Source: Nonomuraea thailandensis (GTDB lineage: Bacteria > Actinomycetota > Actinomycetes > Streptosporangiales > Streptosporangiaceae). From it: a stretch of DNA of 64,000 nt. The position numbers and the translations under genes are program-made. Numbering within the stretch: position 1 is the stretch's first letter; the number at the start of each line of letters is the position of its first letter. Where the stretch lies: assembly GCF_024172165.1 (NCBI RefSeq), contig NZ_JAMZEB010000002.1, positions 11,301,001 through 11,365,000 of the forward strand. Reading direction: 5' to 3'. The notes under the pieces were generated by a model. That model worked only from the letters and a program-made list of their open reading frames with translations, searched no databases and was not told the DNA's origin. This document shows, one piece after another, positions 32,919 to 42,322 of the stretch.

Positions 32919-34139
32919 GTGGAACTGACGGTGGTCATGCCCTGCCTCAATGAGGCGGAGACCGTGGAAGTCTGTGTACGCAAGGCACTGGCGTGCATGG
33001 AGGAGCACGGCATCGAGGGCGAAGTGCTGATCGCCGACAACGGCAGCACGGACGGCTCGCAGCAGCTCGCCCGAGACGCCGGGGCCCGCGTGGTCCATGT
33101 GGACGAGAAGGGGTACGGAAACGCCCTTATGGGCGGAATCAGGGCGGCGCGCGGCAAGTACGTCATCATGGGCGACGCCGACGATTCCTACGATTTCACC
33201 GCGCTGCTGCCGTTCGTCGAGCAGTTGCGCGACGGCGCCGACCTGGTCATGGGCAACCGCTTCAGGGGCGGCATCTCCCCGGGCGCCATGCCGCCGCTCC
33301 ACCGCTACCTGGGCAACCCGGTGCTGTCGTTCATCGGGCGGCTGTTCTTCCCTTCGGCGATCAAGGACTTCCACTGCGGGCTGCGCGGCTTCCGCCGTGA
33401 TTCGATCCTGCGCCTGCAGCTCCAGACGGGCGGCATGGAGTTCGCCTCCGAGATGGTGGTCCGCTCCACCCTGGCCGGCCTCGACGTGCGCGAGGTCCCG
33501 ACCACGCTCTCGCCCGACGGCCGCTCCCGCCCGCCGCACCTGCGCTCCTGGCGCGACGGCTGGCGTCACCTGCGCTTCCTGCTCCTCTACAGCCCGAAGT
33601 GGCTGTTCTTCTACCCCGGCGTGCTGATGATGATCGTCGGGCTCGTCGCGGGCACGGCGCTGGTGTTCGGGCCCGTGGAGATCGGCGAGCTGGCCTTCGA
33701 CGTCGACACCCTGGTCGGATCCGCCGCGCTGGTGGTGATCGGCTTCCAGGCGGCGCTGTTCGCGGTGTTCACGAAGGTGTACGCGGCCGAGGAGGGCTTC
33801 CTGCCGGAGTCGCCGCGCATCCGGCGGCTGATCGACATCGTGAGCCTGGAGAAGGGGCTCGTCGTCGGCGGGCTGCTGGCGGTGGCCGGCCTCGTCGGCC
33901 TGGTGATGTCGCTGGTGCACTGGCAGGTGCGCGACTTCGGCGAGCTGGACCCGCGCGAGTCGCTGCGCATCGTGGTGCCCGCGGCCACGGCGCTCATCAT
34001 GAGCTTCCAGACGATCTTCGCGGCGCTGTTCATCAGCATCCTCGGCATCCGCCGCACCCGCGAGACCCCCATCGACAACGCCGCCGCCGCGGCCGAGGAA
34101 GCCGCCGCCGCGATCTCCCTCGAAGACTCCAAGAGCTAG
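32919..34139 (+). CDS. GT2 polyprenyl-phosphate sugar synthase-like protein
   Basis: 406-residue family 2 glycosyltransferase. The GT-A domain (residues 1-225) has VVMPCLNEAETVEV, ADNGSTDGS and the nucleotide-sugar DxD in MGDADDSYDF, with NRFRGG and KDFHCGLRGFRRDS, as in dolichol-phosphate glucose/mannose synthases. Four membrane helices follow (about 225-380) and a short Ala-rich acidic tail. It would charge polyprenyl phosphate with a sugar for outward-facing transferases such as the PMT and GT-C proteins next door. GTG 32919 lies behind GAAGGG. A GC hairpin follows the stop. Confidence 0.88.
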   Translation: MELTVVMPCLNEAETVEVCVRKALACMEEHGIEGEVLIADNGSTDGSQQLARDAGARVVHVDEKGYGNALMGGIRAARGKYVIMGDADDSYDFTALLPFVEQLRDGADLVMGNRFRGGISPGAMPPLHRYLGNPVLSFIGRLFFPSAIKDFHCGLRGFRRDSILRLQLQTGGMEFASEMVVRSTLAGLDVREVPTTLSPDGRSRPPHLRSWRDGWRHLRFLLLYSPKWLFFYPGVLMMIVGLVAGTALVFGPVEIGELAFDVDTLVGSAALVVIGFQAALFAVFTKVYAAEEGFLPESPRIRRLIDIVSLEKGLVVGGLLAVAGLVGLVMSLVHWQVRDFGELDPRESLRIVVPAATALIMSFQTIFAALFISILGIRRTRETPIDNAAAAAEEAAAAISLEDSKS

Positions 34140-34166
34140 AGACCGCTTGCGCGCTGCCGCGGTAGG

Positions 34167-34190
34167 CCACCCGCCGTCGCGGGCGGGTGG
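34167..34190 (+). terminator. GC hairpin after GT2 gene
   Basis: Perfect 9-bp stem CCACCCGCC/GGCGGGTGG with a six-base loop, 27 bases past the GT2 stop and ahead of metG. No T-run. Confidence 0.65.
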
Positions 34191-34244
34191 TGAGCCACGG
34201 CACCGCGTAACAAATGAATCTCAGGGACCCGTAGGCTGAGCATC

Positions 34245-36029
34245 ATGACCCAGCACATTCTTACCGCCGTGGCATGGCCGTATGCGAACGGGCCGCGCCA
34301 TATCGGGCACGTATCGGGGTTCGGCGTGCCGTCCGACGTCTTCAGCCGTTACCAGCGGATGGCGGGCAACAAGGTGCTGATGGTCTCCGGCACGGACGAG
34401 CACGGCACCCCCATCCAGGTCCAGGCCGACAAGGAGGGCGTGAGCGCCAAGGAGCTGGCCGACCGCTACAACCGCGTCATCGCCGAAGACCTGACCGGCC
34501 TCGGCCTGTCGTACGACCTGTTCACCAGGACCACGACGAAGAACCACTACGCCGTCACGCAGCAGATCTTCAAGGGTCTCTACGACAACGGCTACATCTT
34601 CCCCAAGACCACGATGGGCGCCATCTCGCCCTCGACCGGGCGCACCCTGCCCGACCGCTACATCGAGGGCACCTGCCCCATCTGCGGCTACGACGGCGCG
34701 CGTGGCGACCAGTGCGACAACTGCGGCAACCAGCTCGACCCGATCGAGCTCGTCAACCCCAAGAGCCGCATCAACGGCGAGACGCCGGTGTTCGTCGAGA
34801 CCGAGCACTTCATGCTCGACCTGCCCGCCTTCGCCGAGGTGCTGGGCACCTACCTGCAGTCCAAGCAGGGCGAGTGGCGCCCCAACGTGCTGAAGTTCGC
34901 CCTCAACCTGCTCGGCGACCTGCAGCCCCGGGCGATCAGCCGCGACCTCGACTGGGGCGTGCCGATCCCGCTCGACGGCTGGCGCGACCAGCCCAACAAG
35001 CGGCTGTACGTGTGGTTCGACGCGGTCATCGGCTACCTTTCCGCCTCCATCGAGTGGGCCAGGCGCTCGGGCGACCCCGACGCGTGGCGCCAGTGGTGGC
35101 AGAATCCCGACGCCCGCGGCTACTACTTCATGGGCAAGGACAACATCGTCTTCCACGCCGAGATCTGGCCGGCGATGCTCTTCGGCTACAGCGGCATCGG
35201 CGCGCGCGACGGCTCGCCCGGCGCGCTGGGCGCGCTCGACGTGCCGTCCGAGGTGGTCTCCAGCGAGTTCCTGACGATGGAGGGCAGGAAGTTCTCCTCC
35301 TCCCGGCAGGTCGTCATCTACGTGCGCGACTTCCTGGCCCGCTACGACGCCGACGCGCTGCGCTACTACATCGCCGTGGCCGGTCCCGAGAACCAGGACA
35401 CCGACTTCACCTGGCAGGAGTTCGTCAACCGCAACAACGGCGAGCTGGTCGCGGCCTGGGGCAACCTGGTCAACCGGTCCATCTCGATGGCGGCCAAGAA
35501 CTTCGGGGCCGTGCCCGAGCCGGGAGACCTCACCGACGCCGACAGGGCGCTGCTGGAGCGCTCGCGGGGCGCGTTCGGGCCGGTGGGCGCGGAGCTGGGC
35601 CGCTCGCGCTTCAAGAACGCCATCACGGAGGCGTTCGACGTGGTGCGCGAGGCCAACAAGTACCTCGCCGACCAGGAGCCGTGGAAGCTCAAGGACGACC
35701 CGGAGCGGCAGAAGTCCATCCTGCACGTCGCGCTGCAGGTCGTGGACGACGCCAAGACGATGCTCACGCCGTTCCTGCCCGGCTCGTCCAACAAGGTCTT
35801 CGCCATGCTGGGCGGGGAGGGCGTGTGGTCGGGCATGCCGGAGATCCGCGAGGTCGACGAGGACGGCGGCACGCCGTACCCGGTGATCACAGGCGACTAC
35901 GCCGAGGGCGCCGCCCGCTGGGAGCACCGGCCGATCAGGCCGGGCACGCCGCTGGCGCCGCCCGTGCCGCTGTTCAAGAAGCTCGACCCGAAGGTCGTCG
36001 ACGAGGAGCTGGCCCGCCTGGGCGAGTGA
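34245..36029 (+). CDS. metG: Methionyl-tRNA synthetase
   Basis: Class I aminoacyl-tRNA synthetase that charges tRNA-Met for initiation and elongation. The 594-residue protein has the HIGH motif (NGPRHIGHVSGFG, about residue 20), a zinc knuckle (CPICGYDGARGDQCDNCG, about residues 145-162), and KFSSSR as the KMSKS-type loop (about residue 349), followed by the helical anticodon-binding domain. There is no C-terminal tRNA-binding OB domain, and the length fits that form. First gene of the metG-tatD-rpfB block. Confidence 0.98.
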   Translation: MTQHILTAVAWPYANGPRHIGHVSGFGVPSDVFSRYQRMAGNKVLMVSGTDEHGTPIQVQADKEGVSAKELADRYNRVIAEDLTGLGLSYDLFTRTTTKNHYAVTQQIFKGLYDNGYIFPKTTMGAISPSTGRTLPDRYIEGTCPICGYDGARGDQCDNCGNQLDPIELVNPKSRINGETPVFVETEHFMLDLPAFAEVLGTYLQSKQGEWRPNVLKFALNLLGDLQPRAISRDLDWGVPIPLDGWRDQPNKRLYVWFDAVIGYLSASIEWARRSGDPDAWRQWWQNPDARGYYFMGKDNIVFHAEIWPAMLFGYSGIGARDGSPGALGALDVPSEVVSSEFLTMEGRKFSSSRQVVIYVRDFLARYDADALRYYIAVAGPENQDTDFTWQEFVNRNNGELVAAWGNLVNRSISMAAKNFGAVPEPGDLTDADRALLERSRGAFGPVGAELGRSRFKNAITEAFDVVREANKYLADQEPWKLKDDPERQKSILHVALQVVDDAKTMLTPFLPGSSNKVFAMLGGEGVWSGMPEIREVDEDGGTPYPVITGDYAEGAARWEHRPIRPGTPLAPPVPLFKKLDPKVVDEELARLGE

Positions 36030-36099
36030 CGGCAGTGGCCCTGGCGTGGCGGGCGGTTGAGTGACGGCGGCTTCGGCGCGGCGGCTAGGCTTTGATGGC

Positions 36100-36954
36100 G
36101 TGACCAAGCTTCCCGCCGCGCCAGAGGCGCTCTCCTCACCCGTGTTCGACAGCCACTGCCACCTCGACATCATGGTCGGCAACAGGCAGGCGTCGTCGGG
36201 CGACCCGGTGGCGCAGGCCGCGCAGGCCGCCTCGGCGAGCGTGCGGAGCATCCTCGACGACGCGCGGGCCGTCGGCGTGACGAGGCTGGTCACCATCGGC
36301 TACGACCTGGCCTCCTCGCGCTGGAACGCCGAGGTGGCCGCCGGGCAGGAGGGCGTGTACGCCGGGGTGGCCATCCACCCGAACGAGGCGCACGAGGCCA
36401 CCCCGGAGGTGCTGGCCGAGATCGAGGCGCTGGCCGGGCGGCCCGAGGTGCGCGCGGTGGGGGAGACGGGGCTCGACTACTACCGCGACTGGGCGAGCAA
36501 GGACGACCAGCACGCCAGCTTCCGCGCGCACATCGAGATCGCCAAGCGCACCGGCAAGGCGCTGGTGATCCACGACCGCGACGCGCACGACGACGTGCTG
36601 AAGGTGCTGGCCGCGGCGGGCGCGCCGGACAAGGTGGTCTTCCACAGCTTCTCTGGTGACGCCGAAATGGCGAAGAAGTGCGTTGAAGCCGGATATTTCA
36701 TGTCATTCTCCGGGCCGGTGACGTACAAGAACGCCGGCTACCTCCGCGAGGCGGCCGAGATCGCGCCCGCCGAGCTCATGCTGGTCGAGACCGACGCCCC
36801 CTACCTGCCGCCGGTCCCGCACCGCGGCAAGCCCAACGCGCCCTACCTCATCCCTCTCACCCTGCGCGTCCTGGCCGAGGTCAAGAACGTCCACCCGGAC
36901 GAGCTGTGCGAGGCGATCAGCGTCAACGGAGTCACAGTTTTCGGCGAGTGGTGA
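36100..36954 (+). CDS. tatD: TatD-family metal-dependent hydrolase (DNase)
   Basis: 284-residue TIM-barrel metallohydrolase of the TatD family, with 3'-5' DNase activity in characterised members. Metal ligands: FDSHCHLD (HxH), VGETGLDYYRD (Glu), KALVIHDRDAHDD (His), VFHSFSG (His) and VETDAPYLPP (Asp). GTG 36100 gives the normal N terminus; GTG 36061 would add 13 basic residues. It follows metG by 70 bases and precedes rpfB, an arrangement conserved in actinobacteria. Confidence 0.95.
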   Translation: MTKLPAAPEALSSPVFDSHCHLDIMVGNRQASSGDPVAQAAQAASASVRSILDDARAVGVTRLVTIGYDLASSRWNAEVAAGQEGVYAGVAIHPNEAHEATPEVLAEIEALAGRPEVRAVGETGLDYYRDWASKDDQHASFRAHIEIAKRTGKALVIHDRDAHDDVLKVLAAAGAPDKVVFHSFSGDAEMAKKCVEAGYFMSFSGPVTYKNAGYLREAAEIAPAELMLVETDAPYLPPVPHRGKPNAPYLIPLTLRVLAEVKNVHPDELCEAISVNGVTVFGEW

Positions 36955-37035
36955 CCAACTTTTGGCGAACTCCCCGATACAAGCACCGGACAAGCGTAAA
37001 GTTCGGGCCGTCTGGCACCACACCGGAGGTGGCTC

Positions 37036-37956
37036 GTGCGAGGAAAGAGGCGTGCGCCCCGACCGCCCGTTCCATGGCGTTCCCCGTGGACGCCGGTCGT
37101 CTGCGTGGCGGGGGCGGTGGCCGTCGGAGCGCTCGTTGTGGTGTCGTTCCTGGTCAAAGAGGTCATCGTGGTGGTCGACGGTGAGCGCAGGCACGTCCGC
37201 GCGTTCGGTGGAACGGTCCAGGAAGTGCTGGCCGACGCCGAGGTGTCCGTGGGGTACGGCGACGTCGTCCGGCCGTCCACGCAGGAGGTGGTGGACGACG
37301 GCGCCCTGATCGAGGTGCGCCGCGCGCGCCCCCTCACCCTGACCCTCGACGGCCGCACCAGCACGCACCTGGTCACCGCCACGAGCGTGGGCGACGCCCT
37401 GCGCGAGCTGGACATCGCCCCCACCGCCAGCAAGCTCTCGGCCCCGCCCGGCGACAGGGTGCCGCTGGAGGGGATGGAGCTGACCGTCTACACGCGGCGG
37501 AAGGTGTACGTGGTGGCCGGCACCACGCGGGTGACCTCGCGCACGACGGCCAGGACGGTGCGCGAGGTGCTCAGGCAGAAGCGCATCGCGCTGCGCCGCG
37601 GCTACCTGGTGAACCCGCCGCTGAGCAGCTTCCCCAAGGACGGCACGGTCATCACGGTCACCCCGCCGAGGACCGTGCAGATCCAGCCCGAGGTCGCCGA
37701 GCTCGACTGGGAGTCGCTGGCCGAGTGCGAGTCGCACGGCGACCCGGAGGCGTACAACCCGGACGGGCCCTACTACGGGCTGTACCAGTTCAGCCTGCCC
37801 ATGTGGGAGGCGGTGGGCGGCATGGACACGCCCAGCACGTGGCCGGAGGAGGAGCAGACGTACCGGGCGCAGCTCCTCTACCAGCAGGTGGGCGGCAGGT
37901 GGCAGGGCCAGTGGCCGCACTGCGGCGATCGCCTGTTCACCATGAACGCCCGCTGA
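37036..37956 (+). CDS. rpfB: Resuscitation-promoting factor (RpfB-like)
   Basis: Secreted or membrane-anchored muralytic enzyme that cleaves peptidoglycan glycan strands and promotes regrowth. The 306-residue protein has a cytoplasmic basic N terminus, one membrane anchor (about residues 20-42), two or three DUF348 repeats (about 45-215) and a C-terminal Rpf lysozyme-like domain (about 225-306: LDWESLAECESHGDPEAYN, with the catalytic Glu in AECE, and GLYQFSLPMWEAVGG). The G5 domain found in mycobacterial RpfB is absent. GTG 37036 lies behind CGGAGG. It normally precedes rsmA; here two genes on the other strand intervene. Confidence 0.94.
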   Translation: MRGKRRAPRPPVPWRSPWTPVVCVAGAVAVGALVVVSFLVKEVIVVVDGERRHVRAFGGTVQEVLADAEVSVGYGDVVRPSTQEVVDDGALIEVRRARPLTLTLDGRTSTHLVTATSVGDALRELDIAPTASKLSAPPGDRVPLEGMELTVYTRRKVYVVAGTTRVTSRTTARTVREVLRQKRIALRRGYLVNPPLSSFPKDGTVITVTPPRTVQIQPEVAELDWESLAECESHGDPEAYNPDGPYYGLYQFSLPMWEAVGGMDTPSTWPEEEQTYRAQLLYQQVGGRWQGQWPHCGDRLFTMNAR

Positions 37957-38074
37957 CCCCCGCCCTCAGCCGCCACTGCCGCCACCTCGCGCCCTCCGCC
38001 CGCCCGCTCAAGCTCGCCTGCTCGGCGCCTGCCTCGTTCGGCGCCGGCCGCCCGGTGGCGCGCTCGGCGGCTGG

Positions 38075-39280
38075 TCAGCCGGCGAGCGCGACGCCGAAGT
38101 CGGCTCCCTTCGGTGGCTGGAGCGGTTGCGGTGCCGCCTCGTCGTTGCGGGCCGCCACCGCGACCTTCCCGTACGGCGCGGCGTCCGGCTGCCCCACGTA
38201 CAGCTTGTTCCCGCTGAACGCCACCGACCAGCCGAACAGCCCGTCGGCGGTCGCCAGCTCCCGGTCCTCGGCCGCGTCCTTCCAGGAGACGACCCGGACA
38301 CCACCGCCATAGGGCGCGCCGATCGCCAGCCGCCCGTCCGCCGAGACGGCCATCGAGAACCCGAACGTCTGCTTGCCCCCCTGCGTCACCCTCCTCGTGG
38401 GTTTCCGCGCGGGATCGAGGAGCTGCACGTACCCGGGCCCGGGCGACCCGACGGCGTAGCCGGACCCCTCGGCGTACGCGACCGCGTACCCGAACCGGTC
38501 ACCCGAGGCGTTCGTCGGCGAGTCCAGCTTGAACGAGGTGATCTGCGGCGCCAGCACGTCGTCGATGAACACCACCGAGCCCGAGTCGATCTTGCCTGCC
38601 TCGATCTGCCGGCCCGCGCCGTCGTCGTTCTCGTACGGCACGCCGACGACCAGCCCGTTCTTCGGCCCGAACGCCAGGGACCAGCCGAACTGGTCGCCCA
38701 CCTCGCTGTTGCCCCGCACGTCCACGGTCTCCTGGCTGACCCTGCGCGGCTCGCCCGCGCCCTTGCGCACGTACACGGCGCCCACGTCGACGAGCTGGGC
38801 CTCGTCCTCGTACGGCGCGCCGATCGCCACCAGGTCGCCCCGCGCGGCCAGCGACCAGCCGAAGTGCGCGAACCGCTGGGGCTGCGGCGGCGTCACGCGC
38901 TCGGGGGCCGCCGCGCCGCCGCCGTAGACCACGTACGCGACGCCGGCGTCCTCGGTGCCGTCCACGTCCGCGTACGGGGCGCCGATCACCAGGTCGGCGC
39001 AGGCGTCGCCGTTGAGCTTCGCCAGCCGTACGGACCAGCCGAAGCCATCGCCCCTGGCCAGCCCGGGAACGCCGACCGGCACCACCTTGCCGCCGGACAG
39101 CACGTGCACCGCGCCCTTCTGGTCGTCCGCGAACGGATCGCCCACCGCCACGTCGTCCACGCCGTCACCGTCGAAGTCGGCGGCTCCGGCGCAGGCCACC
39201 GCCGTTGCGGCGGCCGCGGGGGGCATCGCGGCCGTCCCGATCAGGAGGGCGAGCGCGGCGAGGGCCGCTCTGATCGTCAC
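38075..39280 (-). CDS. Secreted FG-GAP/integrin-alpha-repeat protein
   Basis: 401-residue exported protein with a signal peptide (about residues 1-25) and FG-GAP repeats forming a beta-propeller. Repeats carry calcium-type motifs DFDGDGVDDVAVGDP and NGDACADLVIGAPYAD, then repeating FGWSLA and GAPYE units. Such propellers bind ligands or partners outside the cell; no catalytic site is visible. It begins with GTG overlapping the stop of the kinase gene (GTGA), so it is translationally coupled to it and may be its extracellular partner or substrate. It converges on rpfB, 118 bases away, with no strong hairpin between. Confidence 0.85.
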   Translation of the reverse strand: MTIRAALAALALLIGTAAMPPAAAATAVACAGAADFDGDGVDDVAVGDPFADDQKGAVHVLSGGKVVPVGVPGLARGDGFGWSVRLAKLNGDACADLVIGAPYADVDGTEDAGVAYVVYGGGAAAPERVTPPQPQRFAHFGWSLAARGDLVAIGAPYEDEAQLVDVGAVYVRKGAGEPRRVSQETVDVRGNSEVGDQFGWSLAFGPKNGLVVGVPYENDDGAGRQIEAGKIDSGSVVFIDDVLAPQITSFKLDSPTNASGDRFGYAVAYAEGSGYAVGSPGPGYVQLLDPARKPTRRVTQGGKQTFGFSMAVSADGRLAIGAPYGGGVRVVSWKDAAEDRELATADGLFGWSVAFSGNKLYVGQPDAAPYGKVAVAARNDEAAPQPLQPPKGADFGVALAG

Positions 39281-41391
39281 AGCGCCACCTCGATCAGCTT
39301 GCCGTTCTCCAGCAGGGTCGCCGTCAACTTCATCGGCTTGCGGTACATGGCCAGGTCGAACACGAAAGCGCTGTCCACCCGCGCACCGGGCAGGATGGCC
39401 GGCGGCAACGTGACGGGGGCCGGGTCGTGCTCGCCGCCCCGGTCATCCACCATGGTCACCACGGGCTGGACCAGCACCCTGCGCTCGCCGCCCGGGTTGA
39501 GCATCGTCCAGCGGATCACGCAGAGCTGGCCCTTGGCGGACGTGATGCCCTCGAACTCCTTCACCCCGCACTCCGGCGCCCCTGTCACGATCGCGACGGG
39601 GTCGTCGAAGCTCGCGCCCAGGGCGAACCTGCGGCCCACGTCGTTCGGGCTGGGGCTGCCCGCGGCCTGGGTGGGGGTGTTGGAGGTCACGGTGATGGTC
39701 GTGTCGCGCGCGGAGGTGACGATCAGTACGGCCACGGTCACCACGATGGCCAGCACGGCGGCCGCGGCGGCGATGAGCCACCGGGTGCCGGGGGTGCGCG
39801 CGCCGCCGATGGTGTCGTCCTCGCCGGGACGCCCGGCGGGGGCGCCCAGCGTGCCAGGGTACGTGTCCGCCCCTAAGCCGGCTCCCTGCGGCACGCGCCC
39901 CACGGCTGCGTCGGACCGCGGGACCTGCGCCCCACCCCCCGTCGTCGCCGGCGCCGGCGCGGTGCTCTGCCGCCGGTCAGTGCCCGGACCGGTGCCCTGC
40001 GGCGACTGGGCGGGCTCCTGTCGTGGCTGCCCGGTGTCCTGCTCCGGCTCCTGCCGCGCGGGCTTGCCCGAGCGGAACAGCCCGAGCCGTCGCCGAGGGG
40101 CCTCAGCCTGTCCGGGCACCTGCCAGCGTGCCAGCTCCTCCTTGGCCGCCTCCTCCTCCCGCCGCGCCCGCTCCTCCAGGGACGGCGCCACGCTCGCGGC
40201 CCCCGGCGCGGTGGGCGAACCCCCAGGACCGGACGCCGGGTTGGCGACCCCGCTCTCGGGCCCCGCCGGGTGACCGAAAGCCTGCGGGCCCGGAGTCTGC
40301 GGCCCCGAACCCTGCGGGCCCGAAGCCTGCGTTCCCGAAGCATGGGGTCCGGAAGGATGAGGGCCTGAGGGACGGGGGCCTGACGGGGCGCCCGGTGCCG
40401 AGGAGGACGCGGGGGCCGGACCTCTGCGACCGGTCGCGTCACTGGGCGGCGGCGTCGTGAAGGTGGCAGTGATGTCCGGCTCGTCCACCACGTTCTGCGG
40501 CGGCTGCCAGTCGCTCAGCATCTCGCTTGCCACCAGCGTCGGCGGATCGGCCGCCGCCGGCATCGGCGCGCTCCCACCCACCAGCGCGATCAGCAGGTCC
40601 TGCGCCGTGGGCCGCAGCGCCGGGTCCATGGAGGTGGCCCGCCGTACGAGCTCGTTCAGCGGCGCGGGCAGCGCCCCGAGGTCGGGCGGCGTGTTGAGCA
40701 CCCGGGAGGCCATGGTGATGGGGTCACCGCGCCCGAACGGATGCCGCCCGTTGCCCGCGTAGGCCACCAGGCAGCCCCAGGCGAAGACGTCGACCGCCGG
40801 GCTGATCAGCTCGCCGCGCACCTGCTCGGGCGCCCACCAGCCCGGGCTGCCCAGCAGCTCGCCGGACAGCGTGAACCCCGTCTCCCGGTCGAGCGCCCTG
40901 GCGATCCCAAAGTCGATCACCCGGGGCCCGGACAGCGAGAGGATCACGTTCGCCGGCTTGAGGTCCCGGTGCACGAGCTCCGCCACGTGGATGGCCGCCA
41001 GCGCGGCGGCGACGCCGAGCGCGACGCCGTGCAGCGGCCCCGGCTCCAGCGCGCCGAACTTGGCTATCTGATCCGACAGGGGAGTGCCCGCGATGTACTC
41101 GGTCACCATGTAGGGCCGGCCGTCCCCGGTGTTGCCGTTGTCCAGCACCTGCGCCGTACAGAACGACGCCACCCGGCGGGCGTTCTCGACCTCCACGTGG
41201 AACCGCGCCGCGAAGCCCTCCTGGTTGGCGAACTCGGCCTTGACCACCTTGAGCGCGACGAACCGGCCCGTCGGCGCCCGCGCGAGGAACACGGTCCCCA
41301 TGCCGCCCTCGCCCAACCGGCCCAGCAGCCGGTACGGCCCGATCGCGCGCAGGTCGGTGGGCCGGAGCGGCGCGGCGCCCGTTGGTTCCAT
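39277..41391 (-). CDS. Transmembrane Ser/Thr protein kinase (PknB type)
   Basis: 704-residue Hanks-type receptor kinase. The kinase domain (about residues 15-275) is complete: GEGGMGTVF loop, VALKVVK Lys, HRDLKPANV, DFGIARA and SPGWWAPEQ. A Pro/Gly/Ser-rich juxtamembrane region of about 280 residues with SGP/HPSGP repeats follows, then one membrane helix (about 560-580) and an extracellular domain of about 125 residues with two Cys that resembles DUF4352-type Ig-like domains. It has no PASTA repeats. ATG 41391 is behind AGGAAGGGA; ATG 41448 adds 19 residues. Coupled to the FG-GAP gene by a GTGA overlap; divergent from rsmA. Confidence 0.93.
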   Translation of the reverse strand: MEPTGAAPLRPTDLRAIGPYRLLGRLGEGGMGTVFLARAPTGRFVALKVVKAEFANQEGFAARFHVEVENARRVASFCTAQVLDNGNTGDGRPYMVTEYIAGTPLSDQIAKFGALEPGPLHGVALGVAAALAAIHVAELVHRDLKPANVILSLSGPRVIDFGIARALDRETGFTLSGELLGSPGWWAPEQVRGELISPAVDVFAWGCLVAYAGNGRHPFGRGDPITMASRVLNTPPDLGALPAPLNELVRRATSMDPALRPTAQDLLIALVGGSAPMPAAADPPTLVASEMLSDWQPPQNVVDEPDITATFTTPPPSDATGRRGPAPASSSAPGAPSGPRPSGPHPSGPHASGTQASGPQGSGPQTPGPQAFGHPAGPESGVANPASGPGGSPTAPGAASVAPSLEERARREEEAAKEELARWQVPGQAEAPRRRLGLFRSGKPARQEPEQDTGQPRQEPAQSPQGTGPGTDRRQSTAPAPATTGGGAQVPRSDAAVGRVPQGAGLGADTYPGTLGAPAGRPGEDDTIGGARTPGTRWLIAAAAAVLAIVVTVAVLIVTSARDTTITVTSNTPTQAAGSPSPNDVGRRFALGASFDDPVAIVTGAPECGVKEFEGITSAKGQLCVIRWTMLNPGGERRVLVQPVVTMVDDRGGEHDPAPVTLPPAILPGARVDSAFVFDLAMYRKPMKLTATLLENGKLIEVAL

Positions 41392-41479
41392 GAGCGACGT
41401 CCCTTCCTGTTCCACGCCATCCTCTCCTTTGGTCTCCCCATCCGCCATCGCACGTTCTTCGATGCGGGAGACTGGTTGG

Positions 41480-42322
41480 ATGATGAGGCTGTTGGGCCCT
41501 GCAGAAATACGTATTTTGGCGAACAAGCTAGATCTACGTCCGACAAAAAAACTGGGCCAGAACTTCGTGATCGACGCAGGGACCGTCCGTCGCATCGTCC
41601 GCGTGGCCGACCTCTCGCCCGATGACGTGGTCATAGAGGTGGGCCCGGGCCTCGGCTCGCTGACGCTCGCGCTCCTGCCGGAGGCCGCGCACGTGGTCGC
41701 CGTCGAGATCGATCCCGTGCTGGCCGGGCAGCTGCCGATCACGGTGGCCGAGCGCGGGGCGGCCGACAGGCTCACGGTCGTGAACGCCGACGCCATGAAG
41801 ATCACGCCCGACGACCTCTCGGGTCACACGCCCACGGCGCTGGTGGCCAACCTGCCGTACAACGTGGCCGTCCCGGTGGTGCTGCACCTCCTCGAAGTGC
41901 TGCCGTCGCTGCGCAAGGGCCTGGTGATGGTCCAGTCGGAGGTGGCCGACCGGCTGGCCGCCGGGCCCGGCTCGAAGGTGTACGGGGTGCCGTCGGTCAA
42001 GGCGGCCTGGTACGCCGACGTCCGCCGGGCCGGTCCCGTGGGCCGTACCGTCTTCTGGCCCGTCCCCAACGTCGACTCCGGCCTCGTCTCCCTGGCCCGC
42101 CGCGACCCGCCGGCCACGTCGGCGTCGCGGCAGGAGGTGTTCCAGGTGGTGGACGCGGCCTTCGCGCAGCGCCGCAAGACCCTGAGGGCGGCGCTCGCGT
42201 CCTGGGCCGGCACGGCCGCCGACGCCGAACGCACGCTGCGTGCGGCCGGGGTGGACCCGTCGGCGCGAGGCGAGCAGCTCGACGTGACGGCCTTCGCCCG
42301 CATCGCCGAACTCCGACCCTGA
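41480..42322 (+). CDS. rsmA: 16S rRNA dimethyladenosine transferase
   Basis: Dimethylates A1518 and A1519 in the 3' hairpin of 16S rRNA (KsgA/RsmA). The 280-residue protein shows KKLGQNFVID, the SAM-binding EVGPGLGSLT, AVEIDP, NADAMKI, and the catalytic NLPYNV, then VQSEVADRLAA and the C-terminal helical lobe with FAQRRKTLR. ATG 41480 is nine bases after GGGAG; ATG 41483 is equally possible. It is normally followed by ispE; here an SDR/TetR pair lies between. Confidence 0.97.
   Translation: MMRLLGPAEIRILANKLDLRPTKKLGQNFVIDAGTVRRIVRVADLSPDDVVIEVGPGLGSLTLALLPEAAHVVAVEIDPVLAGQLPITVAERGAADRLTVVNADAMKITPDDLSGHTPTALVANLPYNVAVPVVLHLLEVLPSLRKGLVMVQSEVADRLAAGPGSKVYGVPSVKAAWYADVRRAGPVGRTVFWPVPNVDSGLVSLARRDPPATSASRQEVFQVVDAAFAQRRKTLRAALASWAGTAADAERTLRAAGVDPSARGEQLDVTAFARIAELRP

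Noticed and set aside
34140..34244. T-box leader for metG
   Set aside because: The gap holds one short GC hairpin and no T-box sequence or specifier loop.
36955..37035. Cyclic-di-AMP (ydaO-type) riboswitch before rpfB
   Set aside because: Known in front of some actinobacterial rpf genes, but the gap is only 81 bases and lacks room and recognisable stems.
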